Shown: one piece after another, positions 27,914 through 37,278 of the stretch
Numbering within the stretch: position 1 is the first letter of the stretch
Layout of the letters: each line of letters starts with the position of its first letter
Assembly (NCBI RefSeq): GCF_008312835.1
Contig: NZ_VSKS01000001.1
Location: 372,001 to 436,000 of the forward strand
Length of the DNA: 64,000 bases
Source of the DNA: Streptomyces marokkonensis
GTDB lineage: Bacteria > Actinomycetota > Actinomycetes > Streptomycetales > Streptomycetaceae
Reading direction: 5' to 3'
Program-made: the position numbers and the translations under genes
Notes under the pieces: generated by a model
Databases searched by the model: none
Told to the model about the DNA's origin: nothing
The model's input: only the letters and a program-made list of their open reading frames with translations

Positions 27914-28486
27914 TCAGCCCGGGTAGGCCCCCGGCCACGGGCCCGGCGTCCGCACCTGGGTCTCCTCCTCGACCTTGGTGTCGAAAAGGGTGAAGCCCCG
28001 GCGCCGGTAGTTGTCCATCGCGTGCTCGCCGTCCTTGCTGCACGTGTGCAGCCACACCCGCCTGGTCGGCTTCAGTCCCGGCCAGCGGTCCGCCAGGTCC
28101 CAGGCGCGGGCCGTGCCGTACGACAGCAGGTGCCCGCCGATGCGCCGTCCCCGGAAGGCGGCGACGAGACCGAAGTAGACGATCTCGACGACCCCGTCCT
28201 CCTGCGCCTCCAGCTCCACGTAACCCGCCGGAGTCCCGCGGTCGTGGGCGACCCACGTCTCCACCCCGGGCCGGTCCAGGTGCTCCAGCCACTGCGCGTA
28301 CGTCCAGCCCAGCCGGTCGGTCCAACGGATGTCACCGCCGACCGAGGCGTACAGGAAACGGCTGAACTCGGGGGAGGGCACCTCGGAGCGGACCACCCGC
28401 ACGTCTCCCTCGGGCACGGCGGCCGGACGGAGATCGGTGGGCGCGGTCTGCTCCAGGGACCAGGTGGTCACGGAGATGGTCGTCAT
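27914..28486 (-). CDS. GNAT family N-acetyltransferase
   Basis: A 190-residue acetyl-CoA-dependent transferase. The acetyl-CoA-binding motif A is LVAAFRGRRIGGHLLSYGT, preceded by the beta strand VVEIVYFG, and the C-terminal NYRRRGFTLF is the usual GNAT end. The substrate is unknown. ATG 28486 lacks a good ribosome site. It stands alone between the secreted protein gene and its strong terminator. Confidence 0.85.
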   Translation of the reverse strand: MTTISVTTWSLEQTAPTDLRPAAVPEGDVRVVRSEVPSPEFSRFLYASVGGDIRWTDRLGWTYAQWLEHLDRPGVETWVAHDRGTPAGYVELEAQEDGVVEIVYFGLVAAFRGRRIGGHLLSYGTARAWDLADRWPGLKPTRRVWLHTCSKDGEHAMDNYRRRGFTLFDTKVEEETQVRTPGPWPGAYPG

Positions 28487-28559
28487 GTCCGAAAGGGAAC
28501 CATCCGGGGCGCGTTCCTGTCGAACGCCTGATCAGGGCGCGGACAGCCGCCTCACCCGG

Positions 28560-29831
28560 CTACCGGTCCAGGGACCGGTCGACCGAGGCCAGCGGCAGCG
28601 CGAACAGCATGCGCCCGGACTGGGACCACACGTCGCCGGTCTCCTGCCAGTACGACAGGGACGTCGCCCCGCCGCTCCAGCAGCGGTGCGTCTCGTCCGC
28701 CCCGCAGCGGGTGGGGAGGGCCCCGTCGGTGTCCTGCCGCCACAGCGTGCCGCGCTCGTCCGGGGTCCCGGTCATCCGGCCCAGGTACCAGCCCGACCGG
28801 TACGACAGCACACTGCGCACGCGGCTCAGCTCCGTCTCGTACACCGCGACCGGATCGGGGTCCAGCAGCCCGGCACGCCCCGGCCCGGTGCTGAACGAGT
28901 ACCGCCACAGCCGGGTCGGCCCGTCCTCCGCGGACGAGGCCCCGTGCGCCACCAGGCTGTCCGGCGCGGTGCTGCGGTCCAGGGCGATGCCCCCCGGCCG
29001 CGGGGCGCCGGCACCGCTCGTCCGGTAGGAGGCGACCGCCGTCAGCACGTACCGCGCCCCGGCCGCCGACCAGCCGCCGGGCACCCTGCCCACCGACCTG
29101 CCCTCCACCGTGGCCCGCTGCACCCGGTCCAGGTCGTACACGTACAGCGCGGCGTCCTCGCCCCGGCCTGTGGTCACCAGCAGCTTGTCCTGGTACCAGA
29201 CCATGCCGGACACGGCGGAGCCCAGCCCGCGGTAGTCGCGGCCGCCGTCCACCGGAACGGTGAGCAGGGCCCAGGTGTAGCGCGCTGCGCCCGGGTCGCC
29301 GGCGTCCACGAAGGCGACCCTGGCGAGCCCCTGCTCGGCCACGGAACCCGCGGCCCGGCTCCACCCGGAGAGGATCACCCGGTGCGCGCCCCAGCGGCCG
29401 TCCTCGTCCGCGTCCCCCGAGGTGGTGACCGCGCCGGCCCGCCAGCCGTCGGTGTCCCGGCCCGGCCAGCAGTACGCCCGGGTCGCGGCCGGTTCGACGG
29501 GCAGCGCCCGACGGTCGTCGTCCGGGCACTCCGCCGCGTCGCGCAGGGAGCCGTCGGGGTCGGCGAGCACGGCGCCGATGCCGACGGGCCGGCCCATGCC
29601 GGCGGAGAGGCGGTCGAGCGTGTCACCGGGGACGCCGTGCTCGGTCAGCCGCAGCGGCGCGGTCTCGGCGGACGCGGTCAGCGGCTTCAGGGCCCCGGGG
29701 TCGTCGGCGTCGGTGGCCTGCGAGGCGCTGATCATGGTCGCGGCCGCGGTCAGCGCGAGAGCGGTTCCGGCCAGCGCGGCCCGCAGCGCCCTGCCCCGTC
29801 TGCGCCGGCGGTGTCTGCCGCGATGCTTCAT
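28560..29831 (-). CDS. Secreted or membrane-anchored protein of unknown function
   Basis: A 423-residue protein with a very basic N-terminus (KHRGRHRRRRRGR) followed by a hydrophobic segment ALAGTALALTAAATMISA, typical of a Streptomyces export signal or anchor. The remainder is rich in Trp, Tyr and Gly strands (AVSGMVWYQDKLLVTTGRG, LWRYSFSTGPGRAGLL) and has paired cysteines (AECPDD...AYCWPG, TRCGADETHRCW), suggesting an extracellular beta-propeller-like fold with disulfides. I do not recognise a family. It is monocistronic, between a regulator and the GNAT gene. Confidence 0.75.
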   Translation of the reverse strand: MKHRGRHRRRRRGRALRAALAGTALALTAAATMISASQATDADDPGALKPLTASAETAPLRLTEHGVPGDTLDRLSAGMGRPVGIGAVLADPDGSLRDAAECPDDDRRALPVEPAATRAYCWPGRDTDGWRAGAVTTSGDADEDGRWGAHRVILSGWSRAAGSVAEQGLARVAFVDAGDPGAARYTWALLTVPVDGGRDYRGLGSAVSGMVWYQDKLLVTTGRGEDAALYVYDLDRVQRATVEGRSVGRVPGGWSAAGARYVLTAVASYRTSGAGAPRPGGIALDRSTAPDSLVAHGASSAEDGPTRLWRYSFSTGPGRAGLLDPDPVAVYETELSRVRSVLSYRSGWYLGRMTGTPDERGTLWRQDTDGALPTRCGADETHRCWSGGATSLSYWQETGDVWSQSGRMLFALPLASVDRSLDR

Positions 29832-30028
29832 ACCGTCCTCCCGGGGCGAGCCAACTGCGTCCGGTGATCAGCGGGTTGACCGTGGAGCAATGGGGGTGGC
29901 CCGTACCGGGATGCTACGGCAGCCGGCCGGCCCGGGAGGCGAAGACCCTGCAAATATGCGGAACAGCGACCTTCCCAGGCTCTCCCGGGCACTCCTGTAC
30001 GACACCCCGCACCCTTGACGGACGGCCC

Positions 30029-31321
30029 TCAGGCATCCCGCACCGGCCGCCGCCGACGGCCCGGGACCGGGGCCGTCGACCGGGGGAGCAGCTCGGCGTC
30101 GGGGTGGTCCGGGAGGAGGATCTCCACCTCGGCCGACTCCGTGAAGCGGTAGGGCCGGTGGTCCAGCAGGGAGCCCAGGTAGCGGCGGACCCGGGACATC
30201 TCCGCGCGGACCGTCACCGTACGGGCCGGGTCGCCGAAGACGTCCCGGGCCAGGTCGGCGGCGCTGCGCCCCGCACGGTGCACGGCCAGCAGGTACAGCA
30301 ACCCGGCGTGCCGGGGGCTCAGTTCCCGGGTCCAGGACCCCGCCTGACCGGACACCTCCACCGACCGGCGGCGCGGCTCCCTGAGATCCAGCACGATCCG
30401 CACCGCGGCACGTGTCACCGGTTCGTCCGCCGCCCGCACCAGCCAGCCCCCGGCCAGCGGCTCCAGCGAGCACCGCCCCAGCGCGGGCAGCCACCGCATG
30501 CCCGCCGACACCGACGTGGGCAGCGCCAGCCGCTCCGTGTACGGCATTCCCGTCACCGCCGCCGTCCACCCGTGCCGGTCCACCACCAGCGCACGCCCGT
30601 CGAGCCGCGCCAGCACCGGCGCGGCCACCGCCCGCAGCCGCTCCAGCGACCGCACGTGCCTCTCCCGCAGCCGCGCCTCGGCCAGCTTCGCCACCGAGTC
30701 GACCCACGCCAGCGTGGCCGGATGCATCGTCTCCAGCGGCCCGCTCACATCGACCACGCCGATCAGCCGCCCGTCCCGGGGATCGGTGATCGGCGCCCCC
30801 GCACACGTCCAGGCGGCGTGCGACCGCACGAAGTGCTCCGAGGCGAAGACCTGCACGGGGCGCCCCGTCACCGCCGGCGTGCCCACCCCGTTGGTGCCGA
30901 CGACGTCCTCACGCCAGTCCGCGCCGATCTCGAAGCCCAGCCCGTCCGCCTTGCGCAGCACCGGCGCGCTGCCCTCCCGCCACAGCACCCGGCCCTCCTC
31001 GTCCGCGACCACCATGATGTGGTGCGCGACGTCCGCGACCGACAGCAGCCCTTCCCGCAGCACCGGCAGGACGTGCCGCAGCGTCGAGGCCTCCCGCCGC
31101 CGCTGCACCTCCTCGCGGGACAGCAGCCCACTGCGGAAGTCGTGGTCCGGGTCCACACCGCTGCGCAGCATCCGCTCCCAGGACTGCCCGATCACCGGGC
31201 GGGGAGCGACGGGCAGACGCTGCCCGGACAGCGCCGCGGAGCGGACCTCGTCGAGCACCCGCGCCGCGCGCGCCGTGTCGACGGCCGCCAGGTGCGTCAC
31301 GTCCATCGGCGAGAGCGCCAC
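30029..31321 (-). CDS. GAF-domain transcriptional regulator with C-terminal winged helix
   Basis: A 430-residue regulator. Residues about 40-215 match the sensor part of AcoR/DhaR-type activators (SWERMLRSGVDPD, WREDVVGTNGVGTPAVTGRP, GVVDVSGPLETMHP), including a GAF-like ligand domain. It lacks the AAA+ sigma54-activating domain of those proteins and instead ends in a winged-helix-like domain, about 330-410 (RHAGLLYLLAVHRAGRSAADL, TVTVRAEMSRVRRYLGSLL). Streptomyces homologues often control an aldehyde dehydrogenase, but none is adjacent. GTG 31321 follows GGGAGG. Two direct TGCAACCC copies about 90 bp upstream may be its own sites. Confidence 0.82.
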   Translation of the reverse strand: MALSPMDVTHLAAVDTARAARVLDEVRSAALSGQRLPVAPRPVIGQSWERMLRSGVDPDHDFRSGLLSREEVQRRREASTLRHVLPVLREGLLSVADVAHHIMVVADEEGRVLWREGSAPVLRKADGLGFEIGADWREDVVGTNGVGTPAVTGRPVQVFASEHFVRSHAAWTCAGAPITDPRDGRLIGVVDVSGPLETMHPATLAWVDSVAKLAEARLRERHVRSLERLRAVAAPVLARLDGRALVVDRHGWTAAVTGMPYTERLALPTSVSAGMRWLPALGRCSLEPLAGGWLVRAADEPVTRAAVRIVLDLREPRRRSVEVSGQAGSWTRELSPRHAGLLYLLAVHRAGRSAADLARDVFGDPARTVTVRAEMSRVRRYLGSLLDHRPYRFTESAEVEILLPDHPDAELLPRSTAPVPGRRRRPVRDA

Positions 31322-31407
31322 CGGACCTCCCGGAGAAAGACTGTCGGACCCAATACTGCCGTCTGCCCCCGGCGAGGACGCTCAGTACCGGCGCGGGAAC
31401 AGCACGT

Positions 31408-31425
31408 TGCAACCCCCTGCAACCC
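31408..31425. promoter_or_regulatory. Direct repeat TGCAACCC, 10-bp phase, upstream of the GAF regulator
   Basis: TGCAACCC occurs at 31408-31415 and 31418-31425, one helical turn apart, 87 bp before the regulator start. Repeats in this phase are the usual target of dimeric winged-helix activators, so autoregulation is plausible. Confidence 0.4.
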
Positions 31426-31506
31426 TGGTGGACGGCTCGAAGACTGTTTGAAGATTGAGCGACGCCGTCCCGAGCGGCGTCCACGGCTCTCAAGGGGGCC
31501 TGTGGT

Positions 31507-31544
31507 GCGGGGGTGGTGCCGTGTCGGCGCAGCACCACCCCCGC
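31507..31544 (-). terminator. Terminator after the AidB-like gene
   Basis: GCGGGGGTGGTGC (31507-31519) and GCACCACCCCCGC (31532-31544) form a perfect 13-bp stem, 17 bp downstream of the acyl-CoA dehydrogenase stop on the minus strand. Confidence 0.7.
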
Positions 31545-31561
31545 GTCGCGCGCTCCGCCGT

Positions 31562-33196
31562 TCAGGACACCGGCCGGGCCCGCTCCACCACCGACGCCAG
31601 ATCCAGCGTGTGGGGCAGCGTCCCGAACGCCGAGCCCCCGTCCCCGCCCAGCCGTGCCGCGCAGAACGCGTCCGCCACCTGCGGCGGCGCGTACCGCACC
31701 AGCAGCGACCCCTGGAGCACCAGCGCCAGCCGCTCCACCAGCCGCCGCGCCCGCCCCTCGGCACCCTCCAGATCCGCCAGTTCCGTCAGCAGGTTCTTGA
31801 TCGCCGCGTCCAGCCGGTGATCCGCCCCGCGCGCCCGCCCGACCTCGCGCAGGTACGCGTCCAGCGCCCCCGGCTCCCGGCCCAGCGCCCGCAGCACGTC
31901 CAGCGCCTGGACGTTGCCCGCGCCCTCCCAGATCGAGTTCAGCGGCGACTCCCGCACCAGCCGCGGCATCCCCGACTCCTCGACGTACCCGTTCCCGCCC
32001 AGGCACTCCGCCGCCTCCACCGTGACGGGCGCGCACCTCTTGGTCACCCAGTACTTCGCCGCCGGCACCGCGATCCGCAGCAGCGCCCGCTCCTGCTCAC
32101 CGCCGTCGTCGTACGCCGCCGCCAGCCGCAGCGCCAGCGCGGTGGCCGCCTCCGACTCCAGCGCGAGATCGGCCAGCACGTTGCGCATCAGCGGCTTGTC
32201 GGCGAGCCTGCCGCCGAACGCCTCCCGGTACGTGCAGTGGTGCACCGCCTGCGCCACCGCCTGCCGCATCAGCCCCGCCGAGCCCAGCACACAGTCGAGC
32301 CGGGTCGCCGCCACCATCCCGATGATGGTGCGCACCCCGCGCCCCTCCTCCCCGACCCGGCGCGCCCACGTCCCGTCGAACTCGACCTCGGCGGAGGCGT
32401 TGGACCGGTTGCCCAGCTTGTCCTTCAGCCGCTGGATGAGGAACACGTTGCGCGTGCCGTCCTCCAGCACGCGCGGCACCAGGAAGCAGGTGAGGCCCCC
32501 GGGCGCCTGCGCCAGCACCAGGAAGGCGTCCGACATCGGCGCCGAGCAGAACCACTTGTGCCCGGTCAGCTCGTACGCGCCGTCCTCCGACAGCGGCCGC
32601 GCGGCCGTCCTGTTCGCGCGTACGTCGCTGCCGCCCTGCTTCTCCGTCATGCCCATCCCGAACAGCGCACCGGGCTTCTGGCCGGGAGGCCGCAGGGCGG
32701 GGTCGTAGACCGACGACGTCAGCCGGGGCTCCCACACCGCCGCCAGCTCCGGCTCGGCGCGCAGCGCGGGCACCGCCGCGTGGGTCATCGACAGCGGGCA
32801 CCCGTTGCCGGCCTCCACCTGCGTCCACAGCTGGAACGCCGCCGCCCGCCGTACGTGCCCGCCCGGCCTCCCCCACGCCGCCGTCAGCCCCGCCGAGACA
32901 CCCTTGCCGAGCAGCCGGTGCCAGGAGGGGTGGAACTCGACCTCGTCGATCCGGTGCCCGTAGCGGTCGTGCGTGCGCAACCGCGGCGGATGCTCGTTGG
33001 CCAGCACCCCCCACTCCTGCACCTGCGCGGACCCCACCGTCCGCCCGAGCCCCGACAGCTCGGAGAGCCCCTCGTCCAGCACCTCCGCCGCCAGATGCCG
33101 CTCGACCGCCTCCACCAGAGCACGGTCGGCGCCGAAGACGTCGTACTGCACCAGCGGCGGAGTCTGGTTGGTCACGGTGTGCGTGGTGCCTGCCAT
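31562..33196 (-). CDS. AidB-like acyl-CoA dehydrogenase family protein
   Basis: A 544-residue flavoprotein of the acyl-CoA dehydrogenase superfamily, in length and order most like AidB of the adaptive alkylation response. The flavin-binding signature is GMGMTEKQGGSDVRANRT and TGHKWFCSAPMSDAFLVLA; the C-terminal half has AAECLGGNGYVEESGMPRL. AidB proteins bind DNA and FAD and protect from alkylation; a simple dehydrogenase role is the alternative. An AlkD-like protein at 48151 is the only other alkylation-repair candidate in the window. There is no ribosome site; TACGTT lies 6 bp before ATG 33196, so the mRNA is probably leaderless. Confidence 0.9.
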   Translation of the reverse strand: MAGTTHTVTNQTPPLVQYDVFGADRALVEAVERHLAAEVLDEGLSELSGLGRTVGSAQVQEWGVLANEHPPRLRTHDRYGHRIDEVEFHPSWHRLLGKGVSAGLTAAWGRPGGHVRRAAAFQLWTQVEAGNGCPLSMTHAAVPALRAEPELAAVWEPRLTSSVYDPALRPPGQKPGALFGMGMTEKQGGSDVRANRTAARPLSEDGAYELTGHKWFCSAPMSDAFLVLAQAPGGLTCFLVPRVLEDGTRNVFLIQRLKDKLGNRSNASAEVEFDGTWARRVGEEGRGVRTIIGMVAATRLDCVLGSAGLMRQAVAQAVHHCTYREAFGGRLADKPLMRNVLADLALESEAATALALRLAAAYDDGGEQERALLRIAVPAAKYWVTKRCAPVTVEAAECLGGNGYVEESGMPRLVRESPLNSIWEGAGNVQALDVLRALGREPGALDAYLREVGRARGADHRLDAAIKNLLTELADLEGAEGRARRLVERLALVLQGSLLVRYAPPQVADAFCAARLGGDGGSAFGTLPHTLDLASVVERARPVS

Positions 33197-33285
33197 GCCC
33201 CGAACGTACCCCGCGGTCCGGCCTCCTCACCCGGTGATTCCGCCTCTGCGTGAGTGCGACCAGGCACGACGGATACCTTTGGTTC
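33197..33285. promoter_or_regulatory. Divergent leaderless promoters, aidB-like / yihY-like
   Basis: In this 89-bp gap each gene has a TANNNT box exactly 6 bp from its start codon: TACGTT reading leftward (complement of 33203-33208) for the dehydrogenase and TACCTT (33274-33279) for the membrane protein. Neither has a Shine-Dalgarno. Confidence 0.5.
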
Positions 33286-34428
33286 GTGCAGCCAGCAAGT
33301 GAATCCCCAGACGAGCCCTCCGGCCGCCTCCACCGGGCCCGGGCCCTCTACCGGAACGTCTCCAAACGCAGGACCGCCTGGCTGCTGCTCAAGGACACCG
33401 TCAATTCCTGCATGGAGTACCGCATCCTGGGCCTGGCGGCCGAGGCGGCGTTCTTCACGCTGCTGTCGGTCCCGCCGCTGCTGCTCAGCATGATCGGCCT
33501 GCTCGGTTACGTCGACGCCTGGACCGGCGCCGAGACCATCCAGAGCCTGCAGCGCAACCTCCTCGACGCCTCCCGCACGGTGCTCTCCGACCGGGGTGTC
33601 TCGCAGATCGCGGAACCGATCCTGCGGGACGTGACGAAGGGCGGCCGGCCCGACGTCATCTCCCTCGGCTTCCTGATCGCCGTGTGGTCGGGCTCCCGCG
33701 CGGTGAACGTCTTCATCGACACCATCACCGTCATGTACGGCCTCGACGGCGTCCGGGGCATCGTCAAGACCCGGCTGATGGCGTTCCTGCTGTTCCTCGT
33801 GGGCCTGCTGATCGGCTCGGTCGCGCTGCCGCTCATGGTGGCGGGACCGGACGCCGTCGTGCGGATCGTGCCCTGGTCCACGACGGTCGTGCAGATCCTG
33901 TACTGGCCGGTCGTGATCCTGCTGTCCATCGCCTTCCTGACCACGCTGTACCACGTCTCCGTACCCGTGCGCTCCCCGTGGATCGAGGACGTGCCCGGCG
34001 CGCTGGTCGCCCTCGGCATGTGGGTGCTCGGCAGCTTCCTGCTGCGGATCTACCTGACCAACACCGTGGAGGGACCCACCATCTACGGTTCCCTCGCGGC
34101 CCCCGTCGCCGTACTGCTGTGGATCGGTGTGTCCGCCTTCGCCGTGCTCGTCGGCGCCGCCGTCAACGCGGCCATCGACCGGGTGTGGCCGGCCGCCGCG
34201 ACCGCCGCGGCCCGCGAGACCAACGAGCGGCTGCGCCAGGCCCAGGTCGCCGAGTACGTCGCCCGCACCGCGGCCTCGATCGGCGAGGCCGACCCCGACA
34301 TGCCCTCCGAGTTCCCCGAACGCTGGTCCCGCTTCCTCCCCCCGGAGGACGTCACGGCGCGCCTGCGCGCGCATGTGAAGACCACCCACCCGAGACACGG
34401 GGAGGCACCGGAGCACGAGGAGAAGTGA
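33286..34428 (+). CDS. YihY/BrkB family membrane protein
   Basis: A 380-residue inner-membrane protein of the YihY/virulence factor BrkB family with six predicted helices (about 53-75, 122-142, 165-187, 205-225, 243-262, 275-297) and a hydrophilic, acidic C-terminal tail of about 70 residues. The conserved YRILGLAAEAAFFTLLSVPP segment around helix 1 is typical. The family has often been mis-called ribonuclease BN; its true role is unknown, possibly transport. GTG 33286 is chosen by conservation and the 6-bp distance from the -10 box; an upstream in-frame GTG at 33250 would precede the promoter. Confidence 0.88.
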   Translation: MQPASESPDEPSGRLHRARALYRNVSKRRTAWLLLKDTVNSCMEYRILGLAAEAAFFTLLSVPPLLLSMIGLLGYVDAWTGAETIQSLQRNLLDASRTVLSDRGVSQIAEPILRDVTKGGRPDVISLGFLIAVWSGSRAVNVFIDTITVMYGLDGVRGIVKTRLMAFLLFLVGLLIGSVALPLMVAGPDAVVRIVPWSTTVVQILYWPVVILLSIAFLTTLYHVSVPVRSPWIEDVPGALVALGMWVLGSFLLRIYLTNTVEGPTIYGSLAAPVAVLLWIGVSAFAVLVGAAVNAAIDRVWPAAATAAARETNERLRQAQVAEYVARTAASIGEADPDMPSEFPERWSRFLPPEDVTARLRAHVKTTHPRHGEAPEHEEK

Positions 34429-34442
34429 ACCGGCACCCGCCC

Positions 34443-34505
34443 CGGCCGGAAAGCCGGCCCCTCCGGCGTTCGAGGAGCGGGGTCCGGGGCGGAGCCCCGG
34501 GGACG
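34443..34505. repeat. Streptomyces dispersed palindromic intergenic repeat
   Basis: The 137-bp gap after the YihY gene contains GGCCGGAAAGCCGGCC, then CTCCGGCGTTCGAGGAGCGG and GGTCCGGGGCGGAGCCCCGG. I know this module as a very frequent intergenic element of Streptomyces genomes. It can fold into two adjacent hairpins and probably serves as terminator for the converging yihY-like and NmrA-like genes. Confidence 0.7.
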
Positions 34506-34565
34506 GGACGGGAAGGGGCGGCGGGGGCCAATCAACCAGGCAACGCCCCACCGCCCGCCCCCGGC

Positions 34566-35408
34566 TCACACCGCCCACGTCCCGGCCGCCGCCTCCTCCG
34601 CCACGAACTCCGCGAAGTCCCGCGGCTCACGCCCCAGCACCTGCCGCACCCCGTCCTCCAGCCGCGCGTTGCGCCCGTCCAGCAGCGTCTCGAACACCTC
34701 GGTGAGGAACGCGGCCTCCGCCGCCGGCACCCCGAGCCCGGTCAGCGCCTCGCCGTAGTCACGCGCCGGCACCGCCCGGTATGTCAGCGGGCGCCCCGTG
34801 GCCGCCGCGATCTCCGCCACCGCCTCCCGCCAGGTGAGCAGCCGGGGCCCCGTCACGGTGATCGTCCGCCCCGCGTACCGCTCCCCGCCCGCCAGGGCGG
34901 ACACCACCACCTCCGCGATGTCCCGCACATCCACGAAGGGCTCCGCCACCTCGCCCGCGGGAAACACCAGCTCCCCGCGCCGCACCTCCTCCAGCAGCGG
35001 CCCCTCGCTGAAGTTCTGCGCGAACCAGGCCGCCCGTACGACCGTCCAGTCCGCGCCCGACGCGCGCAGCGCCTCCTCGGTGGGCAGCGCCTGGTCCTCG
35101 CCCCGCGCGGACAGCAGCACCAGCCGCCGCACCCCCAGCCCCAGCGCCACTCGGGCGAGCTCGCCGACCGCCTCCGCCGTGCCGGGGGCGCCGACGTCGG
35201 CGGGGTGGACGAGATACGCCGCGCCGGCCCCGCGCAGGGTGTCCGCCCAGGTCGACCGGTCCGCCCAGTCGAACCCGGTCGCCCGCGACGCCGCCCGCAC
35301 CGTCAGCCCCGCCGCCCCGGCGGCCCGAGCCACCCGGCTCCCCGTACGCCCGGAAGCGCCCGTGACGACGAGGGTCGTGTCCTTCGCGCTCTTCGTGTTC
35401 TCCGTCAT
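34566..35408 (-). CDS. NmrA-like NAD(P)-binding oxidoreductase
   Basis: A 280-residue atypical short-chain dehydrogenase/NmrA-type protein. The Rossmann motif TGASGRTGSRVARA (GxxGxxG) lies near residue 16, followed by the FDWADRSTWADTLRGAGA and LVLLSARG strands and FVDVRDIAEV typical of NmrA/azoreductase-like members. It may reduce quinones or act as a redox sensor. It is divergent from an AraC-type regulator 81 bp away that probably controls it, a frequent arrangement. Confidence 0.87.
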   Translation of the reverse strand: MTENTKSAKDTTLVVTGASGRTGSRVARAAGAAGLTVRAASRATGFDWADRSTWADTLRGAGAAYLVHPADVGAPGTAEAVGELARVALGLGVRRLVLLSARGEDQALPTEEALRASGADWTVVRAAWFAQNFSEGPLLEEVRRGELVFPAGEVAEPFVDVRDIAEVVVSALAGGERYAGRTITVTGPRLLTWREAVAEIAAATGRPLTYRAVPARDYGEALTGLGVPAAEAAFLTEVFETLLDGRNARLEDGVRQVLGREPRDFAEFVAEEAAAGTWAV

Positions 35409-35477
35409 GCCCTCGAGTCAACCGCCGCGCACCGCACGGGACCATCGCCGAACGGCTCACGCGCATAAGCCCGCGTC

Positions 35478-35483
35478 TACGCT
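35478..35483 (+). promoter_or_regulatory. -10 box of the AraC regulator gene (leaderless type)
   Basis: TACGCT lies 6 bp before ATG 35490 and no Shine-Dalgarno is present. The 81-bp intergenic region also serves the divergent NmrA-like gene. Confidence 0.45.
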
Positions 35484-35489
35484 GACCCC

Positions 35490-36425
35490 ATGGACGCTCT
35501 CACCGGACTGCTCGAAGGGCCCCGCGCCCGCGGCGCGTTCATGATCCGGGCGTGCTTCGACCCGCCGTGGGCGGTCCGCGTGGAGGACCGCGCCCCGCTG
35601 ACGGTGATGCTCCTCGTGCGCGGCGAGGCGTGGCTCCTGCCCGACGGGGGAGAGCGCCTCCTGCTGCGCCCCGGTGACCTCGCCATCACGCGCGGCCCCG
35701 GCCCGTACACCTGCGCCGACGCCCCGGACACGGTCCCGCAGGCGCTGATCCTGCCCGGCGGCGAATGCCACTACCCCGACGGACGGCCCCTGAACGGCGT
35801 CATGGACCTCGGCGTCCGCACCTGGGGCGACGGCCCGGACGGCGGGACGGTGATGCTGATCGGCACCTACCAGATGCGCGGTGAGATCGGCGGCCGCCTG
35901 CTGGACGCGCTGCCGCCGCTGCTCTCCCTCACCGCCGAGGTGTGGGACTGCCCGCTCACGCCCTTCCTCATGGAGGAGATCGTGCGCGACGCACCCGGTC
36001 AGGAGGTCGTCCTGGACCGGCTGCTCGACCTGCTGGTCATCGCCGCGCTGCGGGCCTGGTTCGACCGGCCGGAGGCGGAACCGCCCGCCTGGTACCTGGC
36101 CCTGTCCGATCCCGTCGTCGGCCCCGTCGTCCGCCTGCTCCAGGACGACCCCGCCCACCCCTGGACGGTCGCCGCCCTCGCGTCGAAGGCCGGTGTCTCC
36201 CGTGCCGCCCTGGCCCGCCGCTTCACGGACCTCGTCGGCGAACCCCCGATGACGTACCTCACCGGCTGGCGCCTCGCCCTCGCCGCGGACCGCCTCCGCG
36301 ACACCGACGACACCATCGGCGCGATCGCCCGCCACGTCGGCTACGGCAGCGCCTTCGCCCTGTCCACCGCCTTCAAACGGACCTACGACGTCAGCCCGCA
36401 GGAGTGGCGGACCCGCGCGGCGTAG
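35490..36425 (+). CDS. AraC family transcriptional regulator (cupin sensor)
   Basis: A 311-residue regulator. The N-terminal half is an AraC-binding cupin-6 type domain ([22 protein letters not shown]), and the C-terminal 100 residues hold two helix-turn-helix units: [19 protein letters not shown] and then [20 protein letters not shown], ending with the family signature [13 protein letters not shown]. It is divergent from the NmrA-like oxidoreductase gene and is likely its regulator. The gene ends with TAG at 36423, part of a TAGCCT box that may be the -10 of the next gene. Confidence 0.9.
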   Translation: MDALTGLLEGPRARGAFMIRACFDPPWAVRVEDRAPLTVMLLVRGEAWLLPDGGERLLLRPGDLAITRGPGPYTCADAPDTVPQALILPGGECHYPDGRPLNGVMDLGVRTWGDGPDGGTVMLIGTYQMRGEIGGRLLDALPPLLSLTAEVWDCPLTPFLMEEIVRDAPGQEVVLDRLLDLLVIAALRAWFDRPEAEPPAWYLALSDPVVGPVVRLLQDDPAHPWTVAALASKAGVSRAALARRFTDLVGEPPMTYLTGWRLALAADRLRDTDDTIGAIARHVGYGSAFALSTAFKRTYDVSPQEWRTRAA

Positions 36426-36435
36426 CCTGGGGGAC

Positions 36436-37278
36436 GTGTACAGGGAGCGGGCGTCGCGGCTGCCGGGCGCGGTCGTGTGGACCAGCGTCCCGTCCGGGAA
36501 CGGGCAGGGCAGGGTGCTGCCCGACGGCTGCATGGACCTGCTCTGGCACGACGGACGCCTCCTGGTCGCCGGCCCGGACACCCGCGCCCACCTCACCGGA
36601 GGGCCGCCGAGCACCTGGGCGGGCATCCGCTTCCACCCCGGTACCGCGCCCGCCCTGCTGGGCGTCCCCGCCCACGAACTGCGCGACCGCCGCGTGGATC
36701 TGGCCGAGCTGTGGCCCGCCGCGGCCGTGCGCCGCGTCACCGCCCGCGTCGACGCCGCGGACGACCCGGCGCACGGCCTGGAGGACGTGGCGCTGCGCCG
36801 GGCGGCGGAGACCGCCCCGCCCGACCCCCTGCTCGGCCGTCTCGTCACCGCCCTCGGCGCGGGCCGCCCGGTCGCCGCGACCGCCGACGAACTGGGCGTG
36901 GGAGCGCGCCAGTTGCACCGCCGCTCCCTCGCGGCGTTCGGCTACGGCCCCAAGACCCTCGCCCGCATCCTGCGGATGCGCCGCGCGCTCGCCCTGGCGC
37001 GGGCGGGCGTCCCCCTGGCGGAGACCGCGGCCCGCGCCGGCTACGCCGACCAGCCTCACCTGGCGCGTGACGTACGGAGCTTGGCGGGAGTGCCGCTGGG
37101 CGAGCTACTCGCCCGCGGCCAGCGGAGCGAACAGGTCCACCCCGTTTCCGTCCGGGTCGAGGACGACGGCGTACCGCTGCCCCCAGACCGCGTCCCACGG
37201 CTTCAACTCGACACGGCTCCCGGCCCCGGCCATCTCCGCGAACAGGGCGTCGACCTCCGCGGGACTGTCGCACCGTAG
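36436..37278 (+). CDS. AraC-type regulator with DUF6597-like N-terminus
   Basis: A 280-residue protein. The opening [20 protein letters not shown] and [20 protein letters not shown] belong to the DUF6597-type N-terminal domain found on a class of AraC regulators; an HTH region follows at about 155-230 ([52 protein letters not shown]). The last 58 residues run antisense to the VOC gene for 174 bp. Homologues I recall end earlier with an ANRSTPLPSG-like tail, which is readable here in another frame, so a late frameshift may have changed the C-terminus. GTG 36436 is 7 bp after TAGCCT. Confidence 0.78.
   Translation: MYRERASRLPGAVVWTSVPSGNGQGRVLPDGCMDLLWHDGRLLVAGPDTRAHLTGGPPSTWAGIRFHPGTAPALLGVPAHELRDRRVDLAELWPAAAVRRVTARVDAADDPAHGLEDVALRRAAETAPPDPLLGRLVTALGAGRPVAATADELGVGARQLHRRSLAAFGYGPKTLARILRMRRALALARAGVPLAETAARAGYADQPHLARDVRSLAGVPLGELLARGQRSEQVHPVSVRVEDDGVPLPPDRVPRLQLDTAPGPGHLREQGVDLRGTVAP

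Noticed and set aside
33225-33236. TCACCCGGTGA as another copy of the stress-cluster repeat
   Set aside because: Its spacer is 1 bp instead of 5 and its arms are shorter; not at the 80-bp distance and no second element.
29864-33253. 1129-codon open frame on the plus strand
   Set aside because: It is antisense to the GAF regulator and the AidB-like gene, is extremely Arg/Pro/His-rich and matches no family. A by-product of GC-rich third positions.
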